In this document: piece after piece, positions 47,701 to 59,455 of the stretch | Position numbering within the stretch: position 1 is the first letter of the stretch | How the letters are laid out: every line of letters starts with the position of its first letter | Source: Camarhynchus parvulus | Taxonomy: Eukaryota; Chordata; Aves; Passeriformes; Thraupidae | DNA length: 64,000 bases | Assembly (NCBI RefSeq): GCF_901933205.1 | Contig: NC_044590.1 | Coordinates: 7,951,501-8,015,500 of the forward strand | Direction: 5' to 3' | Translations under genes and position numbers: made by a program | The notes under the pieces: generated by a model | Database searches by the model: none | What the model was told of the DNA's origin: nothing | What the model saw: only the letters and a program-made list of their open reading frames with translations

Positions 47701-50700
47701 AATAACTGCTTGCAGTGTTTCCACCTCTGGTGGAATTTCTTACAGTGGTTAATTTTCTCAGAATGCTGTTTTGAAACTGTCAGAGCTAACAAACTTTTCC
47801 CAAGTTCATGGTGGTTTCAAGACTATTTTTTTTTAATAGAGCACCCTTCTGAAGTTCTGAGAAGCTGAAGCTTTTTGCATGTATCAGTTTTTCAGGAGAA
47901 CCAGAGTGCATACACCAAAATTGCTTACTTTATTTTGATCATGGTATTATCAGTCAGACATCAACTGTGCTAACTCCAAGCTTGTCCTTTCCTTACATGG
48001 CAGAAGTGAGATCAAGGTACAAATGCTTGTGAATATTAGTTTCTAGAAGCATCAGCCCAGCAGCCTGTGAAGCTGGGTAATGAATGAATGGTACTTACGG
48101 AGTTCCCCAACTTGCAGGATCTCACAAAGCATCCTGGTGAGCTCAATGGCACTGCGCCCAAAGGGACACTCATGTTTATCTTCTCGGCTGCTGTTCTCCA
48201 GAACAATCTATAAGAACAGGATGTCACACACACTAAGAAGAGCTGCTGAGGTGCTGGCATCTGTAAAAATCAGCAGCTTCACGTACCCTGATATAGGTGT
48301 CCTGATGAAATTTGGCCAAGTAAAGCATGTTGTCCAATGCCAGCATCCCAGGAGGAGTCTGTGTAAAATCCATGGCTGGATTGATGTGATTCTGTGAAAA
48401 GAGTGTGTAGAAAGAATCCAAACAAATTAGCTCAAAGGAATTGTGTGAGAACCTTTTCTGAATGAATTTTCAACCACCCGTCCATCAGGCACTCCCTCGC
48501 ATCTATCCAAGACATAACCCTGAACACCTGCTGACAATGCTATCTGAACTTTCTATAGGAGAGATGATTCCAAGTCCTTCATAGCACTGGTGCATATGGT
48601 AGGAAATACCTCCAGAGAATGCCTAATGAACCCTTGCATTTAACCCATCAGCAAGTTCATAACGATCTTCCCCAGGAGTGTGAGTGAAACTGAATCTCTA
48701 AACTCAGATCCTAAGTAAGGCAAAGGAAACAGCTATTTCTGTTCCTTATTTCCCCACAACTCCCATGGAGATTGCTCAGATTGCCCTGACAAGGTTTACA
48801 GTCTAGATGCATACAGTGAATCCCAGCATCTTGTAGTCCTTGGTGTACATGGCTTTGCGTTTCTCTGTTCCGCTGCCAGGAACGGTGTTGCTGTCAGACT
48901 CTGCATCAAATGCAATTCTTCTCAACTCAAATATGATGTCTCTCTGTGCCTGAAGGGCAGAAAGCAGGGAAATGGTGACGTGATCAATCACTGCAGCAGT
49001 ATTTTCACATATTGCACACTCCTGCATCTCTCCTCAGAGCTCATACGATGAACACAGAGAGATGCCAAAGGTCATTAGCACTATGCACACAAAGAGGCAA
49101 TCCATTTCAAAATGGCAAGTTTCAGTACAGTGGGTAATGCAAAATATTTGTTTGCACTTTTCTTTAACTGCAAGTTTAGTTACAGGCAATTTCTAGGCAT
49201 TCAGGTAATGCTATGGCATTTCTCCTTAAAAACTGTAATACAGCTGAGTAACAGACACCTGAAAAATGCCCAGTTTTCCTCCTATACTGCAAGCAAATGG
49301 ATAAAATGATGTGCCTGCCATAGAGGTAAAGTAACCAGTTTGACAGCTGGTCAAGAAAGGAGTATATGGCTTTCAGTGCCCACTTACATCTCAAAGTCCC
49401 ACAGAATGCAGCAGGATGGTCATGAGCATATCCTAATCTCAAGGTTGACAATGTGAAGGGCGAGTTTGAAACTTTATGTACCATGCACTGCAAATGCCAT
49501 AGTGCTAGGGAGCCCAGGAATGAGGCCCCTTGTACATCCTATTATATCAGATCTTACTCAGCTCTAATAATGACCTGATCATTGGGATCCATCTTGGTCA
49601 TCATTCTCTCTTCCAGGAGATTAAAGGTCAGGACCTGCAGGACGTAGAGCTGATGGGCCATTTCTGTTTTAATGGGGCGGTTTCCTCTGATCACATGCTG
49701 CAAAATAAAGGAGAGGGCAGAAATCAAGAGAATGCAAATAAAAGCTGAAATATTAACCCTAGGCATATGCCAGACTGCATGTGCATCTCTCTATATGAAC
49801 ATTCAGTTGTTTAACCTCCATATCCCACCAGAAGCATAATCATAATGCTCTGTAAGAGCAGAAAGCAGCATCCTGGTAACTCCCTTTTGAATAAGCTTTA
49901 CCTTTGAAAGAGTCACTTTTCTGCAAGTGCCCTGAGGGCAGTAGAATTTACACTATACACAAGTGAAACCTCCATTGAAAGGGCATTAGGAAGCACTTTG
50001 TCATTCTAGACATACTTACATTTAGGATTATAGACCTCAGGTGCTTCTGGGCAAATGCATTAGCCATTTCCTGTTGTGGAATTTAAAGATGAAATAACAT
50101 GAGTGAAATATAAACAAAAAGCCCACACTGTGCAGAAAGGAGAAAATAGAAGAAACCTATGAATTGGAGATAGCATTGGCACGCAACAAAGTGCTGTTCT
50201 ACAGACTGTCAATTTAACAGAGCACCTCATAGATGGCTCCCCTACAGAACATCACTAGTGTGGAGAAAGCCACTAGCAGAGTCAAAGCACAGAAGCAAAT
50301 TTAGCTTAATGTTAGACATCAAATGGTACTTCACTGTTAGGAGATATGGCAGCAGGGAGCACACTGTGCATTGCCCAGGAAAAATCTGCCATCTCCAAGA
50401 GCTTCCTCCAGTTAGCATTTCACAGCTTACACCAAGGGAAACACCCAAGATAACAAGAGCTATGGGATGCAGGTTTCAGGTCTCCTGCCTCTCAAAAACT
50501 CTCCCTCTGAAATTGATTTCCTTTGTCCAGTTTCTAAAGAGATGATCAGAAGTCAGCTTGAGGACAATTTGCAGAAGCATTTCAATTTACAAAAATACAG
50601 GCTAATAATTTTCATGCTTAGAGGAAAGATTTCAGTTTCCCTCTTGACTGCATGGCTTTCTTCTCTAGATGAGGAAGGTTTCCCAAACATCAAGTCATGA

Positions 50701-53700
50701 TGACAAACAGTCACAGCAGATGCAAGATGCCTTCAGTTCCAGCAACAGTTACACATTCATCTGCAAAAACCTAACCTGTGCTTTCCTTGGAAATTGTGAA
50801 GAGGCACTTTCTAACATAGCAGTGACCTCATCACCCCTGCCAGGAGAATGGCACAAGTGCTAATGTCAAGGTGAGTATCATGAGTTTGCTGCTACAAGCA
50901 AAATCTTTTGCATAAGAAAAATCTGTTGGGCATTTTATCATCTGGAAGAAGTCCAAAAGAACTGACAGTCTGAGATCTCTCTTCACATTCCTGTGCGGTG
51001 CAGATTGAGAATTGGGAGCAGATGTGGAGTCTCAGACAATTGCACTCAATCAGCTGTACATTCTGAGCAATCCAAGACTTTCCAACTGCTCCTATCAACA
51101 TCACTCTTGACAGAGCAAGAAGTCTGCTAAAATGTATGCATTAACCTTGTTCAGAATTCCTATTACCACTTTTGATCCAGACAGAAACCTCCTGAACCAA
51201 GACAGTGACTGACAGCCAAGCTGTAATGGCTGCAAGTTCAGTAGGGCTCATCTTACAACCAAAGTGAGTCAGTGCTTGAGTGGAAGGTATCTAAGGAGCA
51301 TCTAGATGAAGTAGGAGGCGCTTTCAGAGAGAACACACTGCCCTCTGAGTCATTATTTTCTACTACTATTTGTGAGATGTAGTACTGAGAATAGGACAAG
51401 GCTCTGTTGTTAGGATTTGCTCATGCACGCCACACAAAGAATCCTTTCTCTGAAGGAATTGGTTTGTACGTGGGATGGAGTTAACAGGTGACTGAAGCAG
51501 ATAAAAAGTGGGAAGGACAAAGACAATTAAACAATTCTAAACAGCATAGAACGAAGCATCAACACACATATAGTCTAACCACTGCTAAGGGATCTATGCT
51601 CTGCTGAGAGTCCAGTAAGGCCCACTTGGCTGCTTGATGGCCACAGAAACACAAAATGATTTATGCTGAAAGGGATGTTTTGAGATCACCTAGTCCAACT
51701 CTGCTGTTTCAAGCAACATCAGACAGACCTGGCTGCCCAGGACTGTGTCCAGTCAGGTTTTTAATATCTCCACTGATGGAGACTACAAAATCTCTCTGGG
51801 TAACCTGTTCCAGTGCTTGACCCCATCATATTTATGTTGTGAGGGTGTGCACATTCCACGTGGAATTTCCTGGCTTTTAAACAGTGCCCCCTGCCTCTTG
51901 TGCTGTCAGTAGGCAAAGCTGAGAGGAGTCAGACTCCCTCTTTTTATTCCCTTCCATAAGATATTTAAACACATAAAACCTCCCTGAGTCTTCTCTTCTT
52001 AAGGCTGAGCAATCCCAAATCTCTCAGGCTCTACTCATATGAAGATACTCAAAGTCCCTTAGACAACTCCATGGCTCTTTGTGGTCATTTGGATTGTATT
52101 CAAGGGAGGGGAAAAAAGTGAAAAATCCCTTGGAATTTTGTTTGCTATGAAGTCTACTATCTTTGCTGCATTACCAACATAGGAGTATGATTTTTCTTAT
52201 TTTCATCTATTAAGCATATCCATTAATTTTAGAAATTATGTAACATTTGTTGAGATGGCCATTTCCACTCTGAAGGTGCTGCATCCTCGAAAAAAGTGGA
52301 ACATTCTCTGTGCCATGCAGAAAACTAAAAAACCTTCCAGTATCTCAATACAGAAGGTTTCAAATCAACCTATTAACAAGAATGGTGATTTCCCTAGAGT
52401 GAGCAGAGGGCAAAAAACATTCTTACACTACAATTACCATAAGGGAGAAGTCACAAATTAGGCAGAATTTATGCTCTAGTCCCCAGTCAGCATCAAGTTT
52501 TGTGACTGCTCTTCACAGACAAACAGCTCTATCTTTAGAAGGATGCAGCTGGATATGAAACTCTCATTAGCTCAAGTGAGATTTGGGCTATAAACTCATG
52601 CTGCAGTAAGTTTAAGGAGATTCAGATTGCTACAGGACTTGTTCCAGTTTTACAATTGGTTCACCTGGTCATTCTTGCAGTATCAGTTTCCTTTTATGAC
52701 CATCTGTATGACCTTGTGTGCACAGAAAGCCATTCAGGGCTTCTCCTGCTACTGATTCTTCTCCCCTCCAGAGCCTGAGTGCATCCCCAGGAGTCCTCCC
52801 ACCCTTCTCCTTAGGTTCATCCACTCTCTGAGGCTGTGGGCATCATCCCTGGGATACAAGGAGGCACAGCTAGAGAAGAGCTACCATGCCTACAGTCCCC
52901 TACATGACCAGCCCCCAGGCTTGAGTTACTTACAGTGATGGGCAGGTCTAGTGGGTTAAGCAGCTTGTCCTGCTGGCAGAAAGCAAAAAAAGGCACAAAG
53001 AGAAGCAGACAGGGTTTAGCTTGGAGTCCAGGAATAAGGCACAAACAGGGCACTAGAGAAGAAAGGCTTAACACAGCAAAGCTACACAATACACACATAT
53101 GCACATCTTGCAGGTAGCTGAGATCTTGGGAGCTTCCTCAGAGCAGGGCAGTGTTTAATTTCTCATGTTTGTCAGCAGGAATATCCCTCTATGACTTAAG
53201 AAAGGTCCCTTTTTGGGGGGGAGGGAGGTGGGTGTTTTTTTATTAAGTACATACAGCCCCAAGGAGTCTACCCAGCCTACCTCTCCCATACACAATTAAC
53301 TTTAAAAAACTTCCCAGGCTGTCTGCAGGATTACTTTCTGGCTCTGAAGGTCTTTCAGAATCCTCTCTGAGCATGTCCTAGATATAGATGTGTGCTCCAG
53401 GACACATTATTAATGGGATGGTACTTTTTCTCCTCTGTTGCCATACTGAAACAGGCACTTAAGTTCTTGGCAAGGTCTGAGGTCTACCTTGCCCAGACAA
53501 TACGATTTCTGAGGCATAAAAAGCCAGGCAGCAACCATCACTCAGGTTTAAAGTCAAAAGGCAAGAACAAACCTGTCTCTTGTCCTCAGGTGCCTTCAGG
53601 AAGAGGGCATTGATCAAGGCAATGGCATATGTCTGAATCTCTTGGTTTGAGCTGCAGAAACAAAAAAGGGAGGCTTGTAAGGCAACAGGCAGTACAGAAC

Positions 53701-56700
53701 ATTTCAGCTTGCTGCTTTACCTGCACCATGAGAACACTGACTACAGCAGTTGTGCATTTTCAACAGACAAGGAGGACTCCTGTAACCCATCAAAAGGCTT
53801 GCAAAAACCTGACAGAGATTTGTGACTGACAGGTCCATTACCCAGAAGACAGAGCAGACTGCAGCCCAGCACCACCACAGTTTGTTTCCAGGGCTGAAAC
53901 TATCTCTGTAAAATATGGTTATAGTACAGTCTGCTACATGGATACAGCTTGGAACTTGCATGGAGCAAGTTATTTTTCTCCCCTACGCCAATGGAAGCCA
54001 CCAAAATTAAATGGAACTAAGGGGCAAGAATGCTTCACTGCAGAACTTCTTCAGGTAAAGGGTGCTTAGCCCCTTCCTAGGTCACACAGAGCATGTGGAT
54101 ATACTTGTCAAGTTCCAAACAGCACAGAACTAAGCTTCTAAATACCAATGACATTCTTTTGTCCTCCTCCCGATATTCTGTCAAATGCAGGTTTGTTTCC
54201 TGCAATACTCTGACTCCTCCTGGGGGTAGACCTTGGCTGTCAAGTCACTCTATCTCTCAGCCTATCCCAGAGCACTCCTGCATCAAGCTCTTCTGATGAA
54301 CAGAAGTCCAGTGTATCACCTATATTCATTCACCTGTGCATGAATATACTTATTTTTAAAACTATTTTCATTTATTTAACTATACATGTAGACATAAAAG
54401 ATCTTTTTATAAAGATCTAAAGCAAATACTTCTTTTAGCTTAAATACCTATGTTCCTCACTTTGATATATCTCTGGATAACAACCATATTCTTTCTTCTA
54501 TTGCTCCCTTCCAAATCTTTTTCATTTTGGTCAATCTGCTGTACTTCAAACATGTAAATCTCCATGCACCATCCTAGGTTCTCCATGGGGCTCCATGCTG
54601 CATAGGTCTCTGAAGTCTGTCATTCACTTTTGCTCTCCTTTTCAGGGTTTGTTGCTCTTTTCACCACACTGCTTGCTCTTTGACAAAGCAGAATAATTTT
54701 TTAGGTTAGTTTCTCCTCTTCTAACTCATCTCCTTTGGACTTGTTTCCATGGTCATGTTCTTCCAGAACATATCCTCTGTTATGAACTGTTCCCTCCTGA
54801 TGGCCTTGCCAAGAAAACCACCAGCAAATCCTGACTCACCCTCCCCCTTCCCTTCCAAAATATTCCCTGCATGGATGCTTTCTTAAGTGACCATTTGTGT
54901 TCTGGAAGCACTTAAGCACACAAGTTTATGTCTTGAACAAAGATAATTTGCTTAAAAAATCTGCACAAGTGTGTTCAATGTTAGGACCAAATCTGTGTTT
55001 GACTAAACCAGATATCATAAAGCTGAAAGAACATATACTCTTTGCAGAACAAAGCTGCTGGGGTATTCAGGAGAACTTGTTTAGCTTTCTGTTAACCAAA
55101 TTCAAATGTATAAACATTCCAAGCACGCAATGACATTGATGCAACACTTTGTTTGCACTACAATTTGGTTAAACTACTGATCACTGATTAAAGAGCATCA
55201 ATCACATTCACAAATAGTGCTTTTCCATACATTCAGAATGAAAAGGCTTGAGAAAAAACCCAACCTGTTCAAAGCTCTAACAACTACATGCAGCATTTTT
55301 ATAATGAAGAGTAGAACTGACCTAGACAAACAGCCCTAAGAGACAGAAATTAATTTGCCAGTTTGTCTGGAAAGGGAGGAAGAAAATGAAGGGAATTTTT
55401 AATCCCTTCAAGCAAGAAAGGCAATTGTTTTCTTCTTTAGTATGCAGGACAAAACCCAGAAGATGATGAGCTCTTAGATTCTAGTGGAGACAATTTAAAG
55501 AGGGGTAAAAGTGACAGACAGCTGGATGCAAAACCTTTGGGAAGTTGTTGTAGTGAAATGCAGGTTTGGTCCTAGCACTGAATACACTTGGGCAGTTATT
55601 TAAAGCTAAATATCTTTGTTCAACCCTCATGTGCCCAAGTTCTTCCAGAACACAGAACATATTTTTCTAGGATCTCACTTTTCAAAAAAATCCATTAGAA
55701 ATCTTAAACTTCAAGTCAGTTGTCATATTGGTAATGCTTAAAAAAATACAATCTTTAAGTGTTCCAAATGTAAGAGGATATATTTTTAAATAAACAAGTA
55801 GTCATAAAATTGGTATAAATCCCCCCATTGCTGGGTGGACACTCACACTTGCAGGTGGGAAATGAGCTGCCCCACAGTGATCTCCTCTGCAATCTTCTGG
55901 TACAGAGTCTGGCTATTGAGCACCATGCTCTCCAGGATGGCCAGGGAGCGCTGCAGGATGGACACGTCCACCATGGGCTGGCTCACGTACCCTGCAATCT
56001 GAGCACACACCAAGTCAGCTGCTGCCAGCCAGGACACCTTGTGGGGAGTGAGGGCTCACAGAAGGCGTGCACTGTGCTCTCAGACAGTACTCAGCTTCTC
56101 AGAGTCTTGTACTCTTCCTGGGAGATGCATTAAAGCATGAAAAGAAATAATATCCACTCACCCCCTCCACCCAAACTCACCTGTTTGATGAAGGTTATTG
56201 AGACCATGTCCCAGGAGACAATACCGTGGTCCATGAGCTCCAAGAAGGCAGTCAGGGTGAAAGCCAGCATCTCACTATAACTGAGAAATTGAAGAATTCA
56301 GTTACAAGAGATCTGCTGGCAAGAAAAAAAAGCCTGCTCAAGCTGGATAAGAGAAAAATGTCACCACGTTCTTCTAATAGCACAGTGTGGCACCTGAGGG
56401 AGCAATAAGGTATATGCATTCATGCAGATAATTTTACTGCTTTGTAGAAAGATATTTTATTTTTCCTGGTTACAAGCACAAATTAAAATTAGCAGCAGTA
56501 AGTCCCTAGTCCTGCCACCAGAGACTCACAATCACCAGGATCAGTACTTGTCTACTCAAAGGAGCAAACACGTTTCCACATCAGAAAAAAAAATAAGGGA
56601 AGTTAATTGTCCTCAAAATATTGGGACCTGACTTGAAATAAAATAAAGGCACAGCATGAGTTCTTGGAAAATTTAATACACAACCACAAGACAGAAAGAT

Positions 56701-59407
56701 AAAAGAGACTGAAGGGAAGACTGCAAAAAAAGCCAAAAATATATTAGTTGCTAATATATAAGAAGAGCTATAAATGTTATTACAGTAAGTTATCAAGACT
56801 TCAAAAGTACTTCCAATGAAATATAACAACTGCAACAGAAAATCTAACTGAATTATTTGTACCATAGTTCACTGTGTATCATGGCTGTCTCCTCTTCTGC
56901 CTCGTGAGGTTTAGCAAATGACTGGAAAGATTTTGTCTCCACAGATCAGCATTTGCTCTAAGGTTGTGAAATTGCTTAATGCCACTTCAGCAAGCAAAAT
57001 GAGCCCCTTATTTAAGGCCTTCTCCCAGAGTCCTGGAATAAAGGAAACTTACTGGGATAGAAGCTTGGTGCCACTCTCCACCAGCCGTGTCAGCACTGTA
57101 ATCCCTTCCATGTTGATGAACTCTGTGGCAAAGGTGACGTCTGCTGAAAGTTTGGCCAATTCCTTCATGGCATCCAGCCTGGCTTCCATGCTGTGGGACT
57201 GGATCCTCTCCATCAGCTGGCGAGCTGCCCTGGACTGGCAGGAAAGAGGGATGGTGCCAGTTACAGAGCAGGCACCTGCAGGCTGAGTCCTGCCAGCATC
57301 AGCATTCTGTCAGAAGCCCATGGGTGGGCAGGGAGAGCAGAGCCAGGCTAGAGATAGCAGCAAAGTCACATTCAGTAGCTGCAGTCAGCAAGTCTAAGAC
57401 AGACTAAAAAAAGGCTTCTCTCAGCAACAGTTGCAGCCAAGCAGGAGGTCAGTAAAATGCTGGTTAGCATGTTAGAGCAAATGCCTGTTTTTCTCCTCGC
57501 TGAGGTGAGTGGAGGTGGGTATAAAAATATGGAGCAACACCATTAAAGAAATACAATATTGATAAAAAGTCTCACAGATTCAAAGAGAAGCATGATCTCA
57601 TTTTGTGTATCCACAAGACATTCTGTAAGATTTCTCAGACACAGATCATTATATCCTCTTAATTCCCTTTTGCCCAAGTACCTTCTCCCAGTCCTCCTCA
57701 CCCTCAGTTCTATGCCAAGACATTTGCACAAAAAAAGGTTTAAGAATTTAAATAAAAAGAAAGCTGCAAAAGATGACTATTGAAGGCACAGTAGCAATAA
57801 TTCAGCAAAAACAACGCCCTCTTCATCAAACTTGTCTCTATTTTAATTTTTTGCATTCAGCTGCTGGAACTGTTGCTTTCTAACTGACCATCCTAAATGC
57901 ACTCACATTGTGAATACATTTGTCAGTGTTTCACTGCATCCTAATCTAGGAGATGCACTAAAACTGTAGACTGGATTTATTGACAGGAAGTCCTATAAAA
58001 GGGCAGAGCATCCAAAGGAAAGACACACACCACAGGCAGGAGGGAAAACAAAGAGTGTGTGCCTCACTGTGTGGAAGGGCCCACAACAAAGGTACCCACC
58101 CTGCAATTTGGGGAGAAGGAGAAAGAAAAGCCCAGAGGTAAGAAACAACCTGCCACCCATGGAGAGTTACTGAGAAAGAGGGAGATGAGGAAGCATTTAC
58201 CGGGGACACTGCCAGCTGGAGGATGGTTCCATTCTTGATGTCACAGCGAGTCTGGAAAGAAAACTCAAACTCAAACTGTGGAAAAGTGGAGGGGAAATAA
58301 CCCAGCTGGATCCACAGTGCACATCTGTATGCACAGTAAAGGGGCTTCTATGCCACACAACCCTACTGAGGGTACTGAATTTGAGTGCCTGAGTCCCCAC
58401 ACCCAGGCATGCAAAGGGAGCAATGCTGAGCTCTGTTGAATGGCACCATTTGAATCTGAATCTCCCTGAGAGCAGAGATGCTGCTCCTCAAGGATTAGTG
58501 CAGTATTGTTCCAGGACTGTAGTCCAAGACATTCTGGCCTCTCAGCCAGGGAATCAGCAAACTGCTGCCTCTCACACTGACCTGCTCTGTGATGTACAGC
58601 TGAGGACCATCAGCATAACGCAGCGTGTAGTACTCAGGGTTTGGCAACGACCACCTGGCAGAGGAAGAAGAAGGATACATTAAGCATCTTTGTCCTCTTT
58701 CTTCTAGCTGTCCATTAGGAAACGGAACTTGATCCCAGCAAGTTGCAAAAGAACTTTCAAGCAAAGCTTTAGCAGGGGAAATCAGGTCTCCCGAAGAGGA
58801 GAGAAAACTCCTCTTGAGGACAATGTGGGACTTCAGTCTATTCTAAATCAACTCTGTGGAACACCTGAACAAGCCTACACTTCAAGAACAGCAGGATGGG
58901 CCAATCCTCAGAGAAACTGACCCTAAGGCATACAAATGCACACACTAAGAGTTGGAATAAAAATGGAAGGCCCCCATTTCCAGGATCCTTTTCTTCACAA
59001 TTCAAACCCCAGCCCGTTCCATGGCCAAAACCAGCAGCAGGCAGCATGGACTGTGCTAGCAGCACATTAACAAGCAGCAGACTTCCACAGTAACCCAACA
59101 AGACTTGTCAGCAGGACAGACTTTCTCCACAAGGATTCCCAGAGAACTACTCACCCATCACAGACCTCCTTGATGATGGATGCAAGAGGCCTTTTCTAGA
59201 ACAGAAAGAGAGTCCTCAGTAGCCGTGTTCCTCTCAACCAGAAAGGAATACTGCCCATTTCTATGCTTCCCACATTCCAGTATCAACGCTGGGGTGCCTT
59301 TCCTCCCCCATCTGGTTACCAGGTCTCACCTGATCTATTTCCAGCAGCTGGGCATTGGCACCTGGCCACTCAACAGCCACTTTCACAATGTCTGAAGGTG
59401 GTGGCAT
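44705..59407 (-). CDS. ELMO2: ELMO2, engulfment and cell motility protein 2 (complete, 21 coding exons)
   Basis: Cytoplasmic scaffold that binds RhoG through its N-terminus and DOCK1-family exchange factors through its PH domain and C-terminal proline motif, activating Rac for engulfment and migration. Coding exons: 59330-59407, 59155-59195, 58582-58654, 58201-58251, 57053-57234, 56181-56280, 55847-55998, 53573-53651, 52934-52969 (micro-exon), 50020-50070, 49575-49697, 48815-48949, 48287-48391, 48099-48207, 47334-47470, 46856-47019, 46661-46773, 46250-46357, 45848-45930, 45450-45527, 44705-44905. Total 2199 nt, or 732 residues; 720 without the micro-exon, the usual length. The N-terminal half is ARM-like, the ELMO domain lies about 323-497, the PH domain about 565-686, and the PEAPPPIP tail precedes FVYHYG. 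All introns are GT-AG except the GC-AG intron below 45848. The start is MPPPSDIV with G at -3. I separated it from ELMO1 by motifs such as [12 protein letters not shown] and YDFVYHYG. Confidence 0.97.
45848..45930 (-). other. ELMO2 exon with a GC splice donor
   Basis: This 83-bp exon encodes residues 613-640, including [18 protein letters not shown]. Its 3' boundary on the minus strand reads AATAAG then GCAAGTGC. Codon count and the next exon (EVLELAF...) force the junction after AAG, so the intron begins GC rather than GT. AAG/GCAAGT is the standard strong context for the minor GC-AG class. Confidence 0.92.
51644..52092 (-). mobile_element. CR1 LINE fragment in an ELMO2 intron
   Basis: It lies in the intron between the 52934-52969 micro-exon and exon 50020-50070. 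Minus-oriented CR1 landmarks include ACACAAAATGATTTATGC, GAGATCACCTAGTCCAACTC, GGGTAACCTGTTCCAGTGC, ACTCCCTCTTTTTATTCCC and AGGCTGAGCAATCCC. It is about 450 bp, more diverged than the copy at 43431 (note TTTATTCCC and ATAAAACCTCC differences), and 5'-truncated. Confidence 0.9.
52934..52969 (-). CDS. ELMO2: In-frame 36-bp ELMO2 micro-exon (likely alternative)
   Basis: The segment encodes [12 protein letters not shown] between KAPEDKRQ and EMANAFAQ. The acceptor is a pyrimidine-rich tract ending CTGCCAGCAG on the minus strand, and the donor is ACT/GTAAGTAAC. Both flanking junctions are phase 0, so inclusion or skipping keeps the frame: 732 or 720 residues. The insertion falls in the ARM-like region (residues 253-264) N-terminal to the ELMO domain. 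The common 720-aa vertebrate form corresponds to skipping. I believe longer mammalian ELMO2 isoforms exist but could not confirm that they use this exon. Confidence 0.85.
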
Positions 59408-59455
59408 TGCTCCAGACTCCTCCAGGTGCCCTTACAACAGCATACACCTCCACAC
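59408..59455 (-). other. ELMO2 5' UTR part of first coding exon
   Basis: Upstream of the ATG at 59405-59407, the minus-strand exon extends to 59455, where the acceptor CTTTCTCTTAACAG ends. The 48-nt leader has no in-frame ATG near the start. The true first exon is non-coding and must lie farther right, most likely in the CpG island from about 63.0 kb. Confidence 0.8.
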
